Shown: piece after piece, positions 1 to 7,628 of the stretch
Position numbering within the stretch: the first letter of the stretch is position 1
Layout: each line of letters begins with the position of its first letter
Assembly (NCBI GenBank): GCA_029262195.1
Contig: JAJCZX010000042.1
Span: 1-64,000 of the forward strand
DNA length: 64,000 nt
Direction of reading: 5' to 3'
Source: Gemmatimonadota bacterium
GTDB lineage: Bacteria; Gemmatimonadota; Gemmatimonadetes; Gemmatimonadales; GWC2-71-9
The notes under the pieces: model-generated
Database searches by the model: none
What the model saw: only the letters and a program-made list of their open reading frames with translations
What the model was told of the DNA's origin: nothing
Translations under genes and position numbers: made by a program

Positions 1-1
1 T

Positions 2-133
2 AATGGCGACGGCGTTTACGATTTCACCGAGCAGGAATCCGCCATCCGTGGTTGGTATAACCTTGGTAATGGCGAGCACACCTTCTTGGCAACCGGAAGA
101 ACAATCCGGGTGGGTGCGCAACTCGATTTCTAA
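2..133 (+). CDS. C-terminal end of an outer-membrane protein, probably a TonB-dependent receptor (partial)
   Basis: An open frame runs in from the left edge and stops at TAA 131-133, giving the last 43 residues of a larger protein. It has alternating polar and aromatic residues and ends in VGAQLDF. A terminal Phe after a final amphipathic strand is the usual C-terminal signature of outer-membrane beta-barrels, recognised by the BAM machinery. A segment with NGDGVYDFTEQES resembles the extracellular loop and last strands of SusC/TonB-dependent receptors. Only the tail is visible, so the barrel type is an inference; another porin-like barrel is possible. Confidence 0.5.
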   Translation, partial: NGDGVYDFTEQESAIRGWYNLGNGEHTFLATGRTIRVGAQLDF

Positions 134-249
134 ACAGTAGAATGGGGTGCGGGTGTCAGGCGGACTGCCCGCTCGCTCGCACCCCAAACGTCCTTCCGAG
201 AATGGCAGGAGCGCACTCTCCGGTGCCGCCAAGCAACTACAGAGGAAAT

Positions 250-816
250 ATGAAAGCTACTAATCGTTTACAAGTCGTCTTGTCCCTTTTGGCTTTTTTG
301 CCCGCGGGTTCACTATTGGAAGCTCAGTATCTGGGTGGCGGCGCCAAAACGATGGCGGAAACCCAGTTGGCCGACATCGAGACCATAGGCGAGAAGTTCG
401 GAGCGCTCGCCGAGGCTTTTCCTGACAGTCTTTACGACTGGCGCCCCATGGAGGGAGTCCGTTCGCTGAGGAACGTTTTGGTCCTCGTGGCCACCGAGTC
501 AGCATTCTTCCCGGTCGCGTGGGGCTATGATCCTCCTCAATGGGCTGCCCCGGACGGCTTCGTAGCACAACAGAGGCTGTTGCAGGGCATTAGCAAGCCG
601 GAAATCACTGCGGAGATCGTCCGCGCTTTCGAACACGTCTCGAATCTGATAGAAAATATGTCAGACGTTGACCGATCCCGAGAGGTCAATTTTTTCGGTC
701 TCGATGTTGATGTCGCGACTGCTATTACGCTAATGGCAAATGATATGCACGAACATCTGGGGCAATCAATTGCCTATGCCAGAATGAACAGGATCGTTCC
801 ACCCTGGAGTCGGTAG
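250..816 (+). CDS. Exported DinB-like four-helix protein
   Basis: This 188-residue protein belongs to the DinB/YfiT-like four-helix-bundle superfamily, whose members bind a divalent metal through histidines and include thiol-dependent transferases. I chose the ATG at 250 because AGAGGA precedes it and because it gives a hydrophobic signal peptide (residues about 7-25, ending near EAQ). The frame is open back to 142, but that extension does not look like a protein. The C-terminal half carries the family pattern DMHEHLGQSIAYAR. A second, unexported DinB protein lies at 5915. The substrate is unknown. Export suggests an envelope role, although most DinB proteins are cytosolic. Confidence 0.7.
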   Translation: MKATNRLQVVLSLLAFLPAGSLLEAQYLGGGAKTMAETQLADIETIGEKFGALAEAFPDSLYDWRPMEGVRSLRNVLVLVATESAFFPVAWGYDPPQWAAPDGFVAQQRLLQGISKPEITAEIVRAFEHVSNLIENMSDVDRSREVNFFGLDVDVATAITLMANDMHEHLGQSIAYARMNRIVPPWSR

Positions 817-888
817 ATAATTATTGACTGCCGATCTAACTTCGATTCCCGTTAACGGGCAGTCCAGCCTCCGCGACGCAAGCTGCTT

Positions 889-2571
889 TTATCGCTCGGT
901 GAACTCCCATTCAGCAAGCAAGACAGTTCGCGGATCAATGGTAATGCGAGCGGGTTTCGTTTCCACCGAAAACGAAACGATTTTGGATTGGCTGTCCATG
1001 GGAGTTGAATGTATCTCAGGGACGTCCGCACCTTCGGCCCAAAACCCGAACTCGACGTCGAACTCAAACGCGTAGTTGTCGGTTTCAGTCCGTGAGATGT
1101 CTATAACGACCTGTTTTGAAACAGCGTCATATCTCCATGACCCATCCAGAACTACGTGTCCGCCCTGGTACAACCACTGTTGGAAGAACGGAGCGAGGTC
1201 CATTCCGGCGGCGTCCTCCATACTGCGGCGAAAATCGTTGGTAGTCGCGTTGCCGTTGAAGTAGGTCCGGTAGTAATTCCGGATCCCGGCCCACCAGGCC
1301 TCGTCACCTACTTTGTTCCGCAGCATGTGAAGAATCCAGGCGCCCTTCTGGTAAGTATTGCCAGTGGTAACCTGACTCATGTCGTCGAGGTTTTCGTGGA
1401 CGATACGGTAGTCCGGGTTGTTCTGGTAAAAACTGTAAACGCGGTCGCGGGATTGTTTGAGTCCCTCGACGAAGTCGTCACGTCCGTAGGCGTGTTCGCG
1501 AAAAAGAAGTGTGAAATACGTCGCGAACCCTTCGCTTAACCAGACATCGTTCCAGTCGTATTCGGTGACCGCGTTCCCGAACCATTGATGTGCGACCTCG
1601 TGGATGATTACGTTGCGCCAGCGAACGTCGCGTTCGCCGGTAACTGAGTTGTCTCCGTAGAAGATTGCAGAAGCGGCCTCCATCCCTCCGCCGACGCTGT
1701 TCGATTGGATGTTGGCGAGTTTTTCGTACGCATACGGACCCACGTAATCCGTGTAGAATTGCATCACATGTTCCGTCGGGACCGCAAAGTCATAGAACCC
1801 TGCTTCCCTGTCCTGTCGGTAGACCCACGTCTGGATTGATTTCCCTTCAAACGTGCCAACTTCTTGAACCGCGAACTCCGCGACGCCGAGTACATAGAGC
1901 CAGGTAGCGATTGGAATGGATTGCTTCCAGTGAGTTGTTCGCATCCCATTGCCGAGATCTGTTGTCTCGATTTCAAGTCCATTTGAAACCACCTGGTAGC
2001 GCGATGGAGCAGTGACAATCATCTCTGAGGTTGCTTTGTCGTAGGGGTGATCTACAGTCGGCAGCCAATGTCGCGCGCGGTTGGGCCAATTGTCGGAGAA
2101 GAAGGTGCGGTCGCCGTGCTTATTGGGAGCTATTTTGAGGCCGCTTGCGGGAATGCCGCTGTAATTGATGATGATAGTACTCTGGTTGCCGGGTACCGGG
2201 GCGGTCGCTAGAGCGACATTGAGTTCGTTGTTTTCGTGCCGATAGCTGAGGGCCTGGCTGCCATCGGAAACGCCGGACACTACCATGCCCGTGCCTTCAC
2301 CTGTGCGGCTGATCAAATCGAATCGAAGTGCCCGTGTGTTTTCGTCGAGGATTTGAACCGTGACTTCGGTCGAAGCGTGAATTGCGTCTGATTCATCGCT
2401 GAGCCCTATCGTGAAGGCGTAGTTCAGCACGTCTACGTTGACGTTCTTCGGGTAGGTGTCTCTCGATTCAAAACTGTCGGTGATAGCCTGTGGGTTGAAC
2501 CCGGCGAAAATTGCTACGGACCCTACTACGAAAAAAGACTGAGCGTAAAAACGCTTGTTATGCCTTGTCAT
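889..2571 (-). CDS. M1 family zinc aminopeptidase, exported
   Basis: This 560-residue protein is a gluzincin aminopeptidase of peptidase family M1, removing N-terminal residues from peptides. The zinc site is clear: HEVAH at 324-328 with the third ligand Glu347 in LSEGFA. The substrate-binding exopeptidase motif appears as GGMEA at 295-299, a variant of GAMEN. An N-terminal beta domain (about 45-235) precedes the catalytic domain. The first 30 residues form a signal peptide or anchor. The protein lacks the long C-terminal helical domain of PepN and resembles the shorter bacterial M1 proteins. It converges on the DinB gene. The gap between them holds a weak inverted repeat, GACTGCC 826-832 with GGCAGTC 858-864, without a T-tract. 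Confidence 0.93.
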   Translation of the reverse strand: MTRHNKRFYAQSFFVVGSVAIFAGFNPQAITDSFESRDTYPKNVNVDVLNYAFTIGLSDESDAIHASTEVTVQILDENTRALRFDLISRTGEGTGMVVSGVSDGSQALSYRHENNELNVALATAPVPGNQSTIIINYSGIPASGLKIAPNKHGDRTFFSDNWPNRARHWLPTVDHPYDKATSEMIVTAPSRYQVVSNGLEIETTDLGNGMRTTHWKQSIPIATWLYVLGVAEFAVQEVGTFEGKSIQTWVYRQDREAGFYDFAVPTEHVMQFYTDYVGPYAYEKLANIQSNSVGGGMEAASAIFYGDNSVTGERDVRWRNVIIHEVAHQWFGNAVTEYDWNDVWLSEGFATYFTLLFREHAYGRDDFVEGLKQSRDRVYSFYQNNPDYRIVHENLDDMSQVTTGNTYQKGAWILHMLRNKVGDEAWWAGIRNYYRTYFNGNATTNDFRRSMEDAAGMDLAPFFQQWLYQGGHVVLDGSWRYDAVSKQVVIDISRTETDNYAFEFDVEFGFWAEGADVPEIHSTPMDSQSKIVSFSVETKPARITIDPRTVLLAEWEFTER

Positions 2572-3472
2572 TTTATTCTCTCTCGATTTGCCGACGGTGA
2601 GTTCGTAATGAAACTGCGCGTGGGACCAGGGGTCCGCAACCGAAACTGGTTGGTGATTGTGATTGATGCGGGATTTTGGGGACCCGTGTCAAAACCGCGG
2701 AGCATAGAAATCCCAGTTTGTCGAATTCGTGTGACTCTTGCAGGTTACGCTGGTCCCTATTCCTGCAGGCGGTTGTCTCATTTGCGAAATAGGGAGGTAC
2801 TCTTGCTACTCGTCCATGGAATAGCCACTGGGTTCTTCGCGCTGAGTCTTTCAGCGTGTTCCGGCCCGACGGGGCCCCGAATGGCAGGTCCAACAGGCCC
2901 GGTTCGTTGGGCTGCAAGTCGCCAAGGGCGGCGATGTAGTGGCTTCGATCAGGGGTGATCGGTCGACGTGGCCGCTGCGACGGTAAGAGTTGTGATTCCG
3001 TGGTGATCCTCCTTCGTCTTTTGGTAGCGGTTCGTGAACAAGGGCTTCCGACGTCGAGTAATATCAACTCCCCACGAGATTCGTTTCGTTCTTCGAGACT
3101 TGACCCGTGTAGGGGCCAGTACTTGTACGTTGGATTTGGGAAGGTTTACTCGACCTAGCATAACTCGGGTATTTTCTGAGCCGGGAGAATACAAATAGTG
3201 GGTGAGGGGGCTGACACGTCGACCGTGATTGTGTTGAACGTGCTGCCCGATTAAGGGGGGTGGATTCCTGAAAAGAACGGCATTGTCTCGAGTGCCATTT
3301 TTCGACCCGTGTTGCAAGGATGTTGCTCCGTATTGCACCGTTGGGGAAGTCATGCCGAACTTCGCTTGACAAGAGGACATAGCGATTATTGTGGGGATGT
3401 GCTACCGGCGTTTTAAGAATGGCTTCGTAGTTTTTTTTCGCCAACGCGCGGCGACAATCCTTTGGTGGACTA
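2572..3472. other. About 900 bases with almost no recognisable gene
   Basis: Between the M1 peptidase and the MFS exporter the only recognisable coding signal is the short collagen-like lipoprotein remnant at 2803-2958. The remaining open frames on either strand, including two of about 160-180 codons on the minus strand, are rich in Arg, Ser and Pro, lack ribosome sites and show no family motif, so I do not call them. An A-tract beside the inverted bases CGCC/GGCG at 3430-3460 is a possible weak structure near the 3' end of the exporter gene. The stretch is probably decayed DNA. Confidence 0.5.
2803..2958 (+). pseudogene. Short lipoprotein with collagen-like repeat, probably a truncated remnant
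   Basis: A TTG at 2803 follows GGGAGG (2792-2797) at good spacing. It opens a 51-codon frame whose first 19 residues are a lipoprotein signal peptide ending in LSAC. Straight after the lipidated Cys comes Gly-X-Y sequence: GPTGP, two residues, then GPTGP again. Bacterial collagen-like lipoproteins start this way and then continue with many Gly-X-Y triplets and a C-terminal domain. Here the repeat ends after about five triplets and runs into Arg-rich sequence before TGA at 2956. I infer a remnant that has lost most of its collagen-like and C-terminal parts. A genuine 51-residue lipoprotein is possible but less likely. Confidence 0.45.
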
Positions 3473-4708
3473 TTAAGGGATCTTGGTGGGGAGCAGGAAC
3501 GTCCTGAAGGGACGACTGATTGCGCCGACGACAGTGACCGCAAATGCGATCGATCCCAGCAGAAGATAAGTCTGAGTAACGTGAACGCCGGTGAGTTCAA
3601 TGAAGGCACCGCCGAGCCCCAGTCCGAGCGGCGTCGCCAGACCAGCGAGCGCCATGGTGAAAGCCAATACCCTCCCCCTGAGGACCTCTGGCGTGCGGAG
3701 TTGCAAGAATGTGAATACCAGTACGTTAATCTGCGCGGTCAGAAAACCGAGCCCAAACATGATGGCTGTTCCTACGTAGGCGTTTTTCGCCACGCCAAGC
3801 AGTATCATCGACGCTCCCACGCCGACAAGATTTAGTGCCACAAACGACGGATGCTCAGTGTATTTGAATCGGGCAACGACGATGAGGCCGAGTATCGACC
3901 CGATGCTCATGCCCGCGAGTATCACACCGTACCACGCCGAACCCTTTCCCAGCACATCAGTTGTAAAGAATGGAAGGAGAATATAGATGGGCATGAAAAG
4001 CAGGTTGATTGTCGCAACCTCAACAACGAAAATCAGCATTCCTTTTTGGCCCACAACGAAACGCCAACCTTCAAGAAGATCCTCGACGTAACCTGATAGC
4101 CCCTGTCCCTGCGTGGGCGCGGGTTTCTTCGGAAACTGAATGAATGACTCGCTGAGTCCTGAGAGCAAAAAAGAAATTGCATCCGCCGCGAAAAGAACTG
4201 TCGGGCCGAGGAGGGAGTAGAGTGCCCCACCAGCGGCCAATCCCAAGAAAGAAGCAACGTGAGCGGTCATTTGGTTGAGTGAATTAGCTTCACGTACGCG
4301 GTCCGAAGGAACAAGGTCCGGGATTGTCGCGCCGACCGCCGGATTGAAAACGGAGGCGGCCATTCCGTTGACCGAAGCGACAATCACCAACGTGGCAACA
4401 ATCAACTGCGTGGACTCGCTTGCGGCGATCGTAATTGTGAGCACCATGAGCGAACAACCGCGAACAACGTCGCTGACCACAATCAGAACCTTTTTCGGAT
4501 GACGATCCACGAACGCGCCGGCAAGCGGACCGAAAACGACAGCGGGAATTGACGATGCCATCAGGACCAAACCCATCAATCCTGCCGATCCGGTGTTTTC
4601 CAACAACCAAAACATCAATGCGATGAGGTAGGCCTGATTTCCAACCTGGCTTACGAACTGGCCCTGCCAGAGGAGGATAAAGTTCCGGTTGAGCAGCGGG
4701 ACGATCAT
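3473..4708 (-). CDS. MFS transporter, probable exporter (MFS_3/enterobactin-exporter-like)
   Basis: This 411-residue protein has about 12 predicted membrane helices and the major-facilitator motif between helices 2 and 3 (GAFVDRHPKK). It resembles the MFS_3 branch (EntS and macrolide-efflux MefA-like proteins), which usually export small molecules. Its start overlaps the stop of the upstream ArsR-type regulator gene by four bases (ATGA), so the two are almost certainly co-transcribed and translationally coupled. The regulator probably senses the exported compound. The substrate cannot be told from the sequence. Confidence 0.88.
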   Translation of the reverse strand: MIVPLLNRNFILLWQGQFVSQVGNQAYLIALMFWLLENTGSAGLMGLVLMASSIPAVVFGPLAGAFVDRHPKKVLIVVSDVVRGCSLMVLTITIAASESTQLIVATLVIVASVNGMAASVFNPAVGATIPDLVPSDRVREANSLNQMTAHVASFLGLAAGGALYSLLGPTVLFAADAISFLLSGLSESFIQFPKKPAPTQGQGLSGYVEDLLEGWRFVVGQKGMLIFVVEVATINLLFMPIYILLPFFTTDVLGKGSAWYGVILAGMSIGSILGLIVVARFKYTEHPSFVALNLVGVGASMILLGVAKNAYVGTAIMFGLGFLTAQINVLVFTFLQLRTPEVLRGRVLAFTMALAGLATPLGLGLGGAFIELTGVHVTQTYLLLGSIAFAVTVVGAISRPFRTFLLPTKIP

Positions 4709-5256
4709 GGATCTAAAGAAGTTCGCGGGAACATCATAATCGTGGTGGTCAATTCAACATCGCCTTCATCGTCCGCCTTCGCGAATGCTCGCATCCACGC
4801 TTGGAGTTTTTTCCGGAGTTCCACGAATTTTTTCGGGCTTGTACGTATGATCGTACGGCTGAGAAAGAGATCCTCCACATCCTGGACGTTTCCCGCAGCA
4901 ACTGATTCGCCCAGATCCCGCAGGGCGTTTTCAGCGGAAGCTGTGGCCGCGCCAACCAGGTCGTTCGGCTCACCCGGCACGCCCATTCCGTAGGGGATGG
5001 AAAATTCTTTCGCTGAGGCTCGGTAATGTTTTTCCAAAGCACCCCGACGTTGCTCCGTTCGCACGACTTTGATCAACCCGGCTTCCCTCAGCTTCGTCAT
5101 ATGATAGTAGAGGTTCGAAGGAGCTGCCTGTCCCAGGTCGTTGGCGAGTTCGCCGACGGTTCGTTCGCTGACACAAAGGATTTCGACGATTCGTTGCCTA
5201 ATTGGAGCCGCCAGCGCTGCCAGCTGAAGAGGTTTAAGAATTATATTGGTACACAT
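4705..5256 (-). CDS. ArsR-type winged-helix regulator of the adjacent MFS gene
   Basis: This is a 183-residue DNA-binding protein. Residues about 5-90 form an ArsR-family winged helix, with the segment APIRQRIVEIL, a recognition helix near APSNLYYHMTKLREAGLI and a wing. The C-terminal half is helical with no family I recognise and no Cys pair suggesting metal sensing. I preferred the ATG at 5256 (MCTNII) over the one at 5292, because the intervening bases are very AT-rich and look like promoter or operator DNA. No clear ribosome site precedes either start. It is coupled to the MFS gene by an ATGA overlap and probably represses it. Confidence 0.82.
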   Translation of the reverse strand: MCTNIILKPLQLAALAAPIRQRIVEILCVSERTVGELANDLGQAAPSNLYYHMTKLREAGLIKVVRTEQRRGALEKHYRASAKEFSIPYGMGVPGEPNDLVGAATASAENALRDLGESVAAGNVQDVEDLFLSRTIIRTSPKKFVELRKKLQAWMRAFAKADDEGDVELTTTIMMFPRTSLDP

Positions 5257-5292
5257 ATTTAATAATATTAGTAAAAAATTGTAACAAAGCAA
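5257..5292 (-). promoter_or_regulatory. AT-rich promoter/operator of the ArsR-MFS operon
   Basis: The bases upstream of the regulator start are strikingly AT-rich compared with their surroundings and contain the palindromic run TTAATAATATTA. That is a plausible -10 region and self-binding site for a winged-helix repressor. This is inference from composition and symmetry only. Confidence 0.35.
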
Positions 5293-5427
5293 TAAAGGGG
5301 TTGGTCTTGCTGTTGGTGAGTTAACTGGGTTGGGGCTGGTGAGCGCCCCGGGTCTCAGGGACGTTTAACGAAGCTCCCGGAGACGCAGGCTGGAGATACC
5401 TTCGTGTTCGTTAAGACATCCCAATAG

Positions 5428-5790
5428 CTAAACTCCCGGGCGCTGCAGCGATACTCTCATCTGGCGGGCACGATAGACGACATCAATTGCCTGCTGTTCG
5501 GGCAGTACTTCGCGCAATACCTTTTCGAACAGCTCAAGCCAGTGGTCGAAATGGGCGGGAGTAATTTCGTCCATCGCTCTGTGCTTGCCGATTGGGTCGC
5601 CAACGAAGCCGGGCTTGCCCAGTAAAATGTTGGACCAGAAGGAAATCATTCGAGGCAAATGGTCTTCCCAGGTTCCCGACATTCTCGCCTCGAATATTGG
5701 AGAAAGCACAGCATCTGTTTGCACGCGGGCATAGAATGCGTGTACGAACGTGGTGATCTGTTGTTCTGTCAGGTCGGATTGCCTTAGCAT
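5428..5790 (-). CDS. Group III truncated haemoglobin
   Basis: This 120-residue protein has the length and helix pattern of 2-on-2 haemoglobins. The group III signature is visible: FWSNILLGKPGF around the distal side, then a proximal His in the segment PAHFDHWLELF. Group III globins are cytosolic haem proteins that bind O2 and NO and often work in nitrosative stress or microaerobic physiology. The gene stands alone, about 170 bases beyond the ArsR-type regulator and divergent from the following DinB gene. Nothing in the context fixes its partner reductase. Confidence 0.9.
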   Translation of the reverse strand: MLRQSDLTEQQITTFVHAFYARVQTDAVLSPIFEARMSGTWEDHLPRMISFWSNILLGKPGFVGDPIGKHRAMDEITPAHFDHWLELFEKVLREVLPEQQAIDVVYRARQMRVSLQRPGV

Positions 5791-5914
5791 CGGTCAGGTT
5801 AGACTTTCAGGTGTGGCGGATGCGAAAGTTGCAACCGGGGTGGTTGAGTTTAACGATTTTCATGGCACGATGATACAGCGATACTTGGTCCCATCGGATG
5901 GAAGGTGAAAAAAG

Positions 5915-6415
5915 ATGGATATATCCTCGATCGACTCATTTCTTAGATACTATGACAGGGTGTACGACCGAACTATTTCGGGGGCGAAACTCGTCCCGGA
6001 GGAACTGATCGACTGGAGCCCGGCGGAAGGAAAATTCTCTTTCTCCGACCTCATTCGACACATCCCGGCCATCGAGCGATTTGTTTTCGTAGAGACAGTT
6101 TTCGAAAGGCCGATCGCCTATCCGGGGCATGGCAAAGAGTTGGCGGACGGCAAAACAGATGTGCTCGAGTATTTTGAAGCGCTGCATCGAAAATCAGTAG
6201 ATCTCTTGCAACGGCTTTCGGACAACGATCTCTCCAAACGGTGTGCCACACCCGATGGCGGGTCTATCGGTATCTCAAAATGGTTGCGCGCAATGGTTGA
6301 GCATCAGATCCATCACCGGGGCCAAATCTTTCTTATGCTCGGGAATCTGCGGAGTCGAAGTCCCGCCGATTTTTGGATTGACGTCGGAGCAACTGCGCGT
6401 TGCCAGCAGGCTTAA
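5915..6415 (+). CDS. DinB family protein
   Basis: This 166-residue cytosolic DinB-superfamily protein starts after GGAAGG at suitable spacing. It shows the conserved N-terminal segment YDWSP-like (ELIDWSPAEGKFSF) and the C-terminal metal-binding motif HQIHHRGQIFLML. Relatives include thiol-dependent S-transferases and metal-dependent enzymes of low-molecular-weight thiol pathways, but the substrate cannot be assigned. It is a different branch from the exported DinB protein at 250-816. Confidence 0.88.
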   Translation: MDISSIDSFLRYYDRVYDRTISGAKLVPEELIDWSPAEGKFSFSDLIRHIPAIERFVFVETVFERPIAYPGHGKELADGKTDVLEYFEALHRKSVDLLQRLSDNDLSKRCATPDGGSIGISKWLRAMVEHQIHHRGQIFLMLGNLRSRSPADFWIDVGATARCQQA

Positions 6416-6490
6416 GGAGTAACTTTCACCAAAAATAACCGGGGAGAGGTCCCCGGCCCGGAGCAGCGCGCCGCGAGGGAATGGGATTGA

Positions 6491-6620
6491 GGGCTTCGAT
6501 TTCGCGAGTATGCCGGTGGCGCTTTCATGATGTTTGTTGCAGCTATTGTGTTTGGTGCGGTTCCAGTTTTTCGAGCGGCGAAAATCGATCCTATCGAAGC
6601 CCTGAGGGAAATAAAGGGAA
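6491..6620 (+). pseudogene. C-terminal relic of an ABC transporter permease (FtsX/MacB type)
   Basis: A frame opening after TGA 6488-6490 encodes a hydrophobic segment followed by RAAKIDPIEALRE. This matches the invariant tail of MacB/FtsX-type permeases (last membrane helix, then ARRAARVDPxEALR). Nothing upstream encodes the rest of such a protein, and the frame runs on without a stop into fxsA. I read this as a decayed fragment of a further permease like the intact ones at 7621, 18213 and 38701. Confidence 0.6.
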
Positions 6621-6653
6621 CCGAGATGCGGCTGCTGCCTATTACTTTATCTA

Positions 6654-7112
6654 ATGGGCAAGCTGTTACTCCTCTTCATTGTCGTCCCCGCAGTCGAGCT
6701 GGTGTTGCTAATTAAACTCGGCGGCATGATCGGCCTCCTTCCAACGCTGGCCGTAATCGTGTTGACGGGAACCCTGGGTGCTTCGCTTGCTCGCTGGCAA
6801 GGACTGGGTGTCCTCGGCAAAGTTCAGAGTGAACTCGCTCGTGGCGGGCTTCCGGCCGGTCCTCTGGTTGACGGCGTTATCATCCTTGTCGCAGGTGCGT
6901 TGTTAATGACCCCCGGGTTCTTCACCGACATAGCTGGCTTCTTGTTTCTTGTACCCGGATTTCGCGGAGTCATCAAAAAGATCGCGAAGAGGCGGTTTGA
7001 ACGCGCTATCAAAGAAGGAACGGCCAATGTTTTCATGGGTGTTGGCGGGCCGGGACGATGGCGCGAGGGTGGACCTGATCGGGGCTCCGACCCGAACAAC
7101 ATCGAGATGTAG
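6654..7112 (+). CDS. fxsA: FxsA family membrane protein
   Basis: This 152-residue protein has three to four hydrophobic segments in the first 100 residues. It carries the FxsA hallmarks: an N-terminal PAVELVLLIKLGGMIG block, the GTLGASLARWQG block and PGFFTDIAGFLFLVPG. FxsA is a cytoplasmic-membrane protein; in E. coli its overproduction relieves exclusion of phage T7 by the F-plasmid protein PifA. Its normal role is unknown. The C-terminal tail is charged and Gly-rich. No partner gene is adjacent. Confidence 0.92.
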   Translation: MGKLLLLFIVVPAVELVLLIKLGGMIGLLPTLAVIVLTGTLGASLARWQGLGVLGKVQSELARGGLPAGPLVDGVIILVAGALLMTPGFFTDIAGFLFLVPGFRGVIKKIAKRRFERAIKEGTANVFMGVGGPGRWREGGPDRGSDPNNIEM

Positions 7113-7228
7113 GTCCACCATAAGTCCACCAGATATATCCGCGTTGTACAATGTGTGGGCGTTCTCCGACTGCATGATTCAGATCTAATTCGTAAGCGGA
7201 ACCAATCGTGTTTCCGGTCGTATAACGC

Positions 7229-7239
7229 TACAAATTGTA
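7229..7239. promoter_or_regulatory. Palindrome and -10-like box before the first PadR gene
   Basis: TACAAATTGTA is a perfect 11-base palindrome overlapped on its right by TATATAGTAT, a -10-like sequence, about 30 bases before the PadR start at 7269. PadR proteins bind dyad sites overlapping their own promoters, so this is a reasonable autoregulatory operator. No binding evidence exists here. Confidence 0.4.
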
Positions 7240-7268
7240 TATAGTATGGGTTCCTTCCAGAGTGAATC

Positions 7269-7628
7269 ATGACCGAAACAATGAAAAACACTGACGATTT
7301 CCTTCCTCTAAAGGCCGCCGTACACATGATACTGGTTGCCCTCGCTGAAGCTCCCAGGCACGGCTACGACATTGTGAAGTTTGTCCGCGAAGAATCGGGA
7401 GGAAGAATCAAGTTGGCCACCGGCCCCCTTTATCGACACATGCACCGTTTGCTTGAGCAGGGGCTTGTGGAGGAACGAGAATCTTCGGTCGCCGATGATG
7501 ATGCGAGGCGCATCTATTACGGTCCCACCCTATTGGGCCTCACGGTTCTTGCGGCCGAGAATGCTCGTTTGGCCCAGTTGGTAGCGCGAGTGTCACAACT
7601 GGGGCTTCCACGGGTCACAGGTGAATGA
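7269..7628 (+). CDS. PadR family transcriptional regulator, partner of the ADOP permease
   Basis: This is a 119-residue winged-helix protein of the PadR family: ILVALAEAPRHGYDIVKFV at the first helices, then a recognition region reading GPLYRHMHRLLEQGLVEE, then a wing with RRIYYGPT. It is a small one-domain PadR (subfamily 2) without a long C-terminal effector domain. It overlaps the downstream permease gene by eight bases, so the pair is translationally coupled. The same PadR plus orphan permease pairing recurs at 18213-21195 and 38701-41738, which supports a role in controlling its neighbour. Confidence 0.9.
   Translation: MTETMKNTDDFLPLKAAVHMILVALAEAPRHGYDIVKFVREESGGRIKLATGPLYRHMHRLLEQGLVEERESSVADDDARRIYYGPTLLGLTVLAAENARLAQLVARVSQLGLPRVTGE

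Noticed and set aside
817..888. A possible terminator between the exported DinB and M1 genes
   Set aside because: The stem GACTGCC/GGCAGTC encloses 25 bases and no T-tract follows; too weak to call.
2573..3609. Two minus-strand frames of about 164 and 181 codons upstream and inside the MFS gene
   Set aside because: They have no ribosome site, an Arg/Ser/Pro-rich composition and no family motif, and one runs into the MFS gene in another frame.
5340..5425. Inverted bases TTAACGAA and TTCGTTAA plus a GGGGC hairpin between the ArsR and haemoglobin genes
   Set aside because: Stems are short and loops long, with no T-tract; this is not distinguishable from chance.
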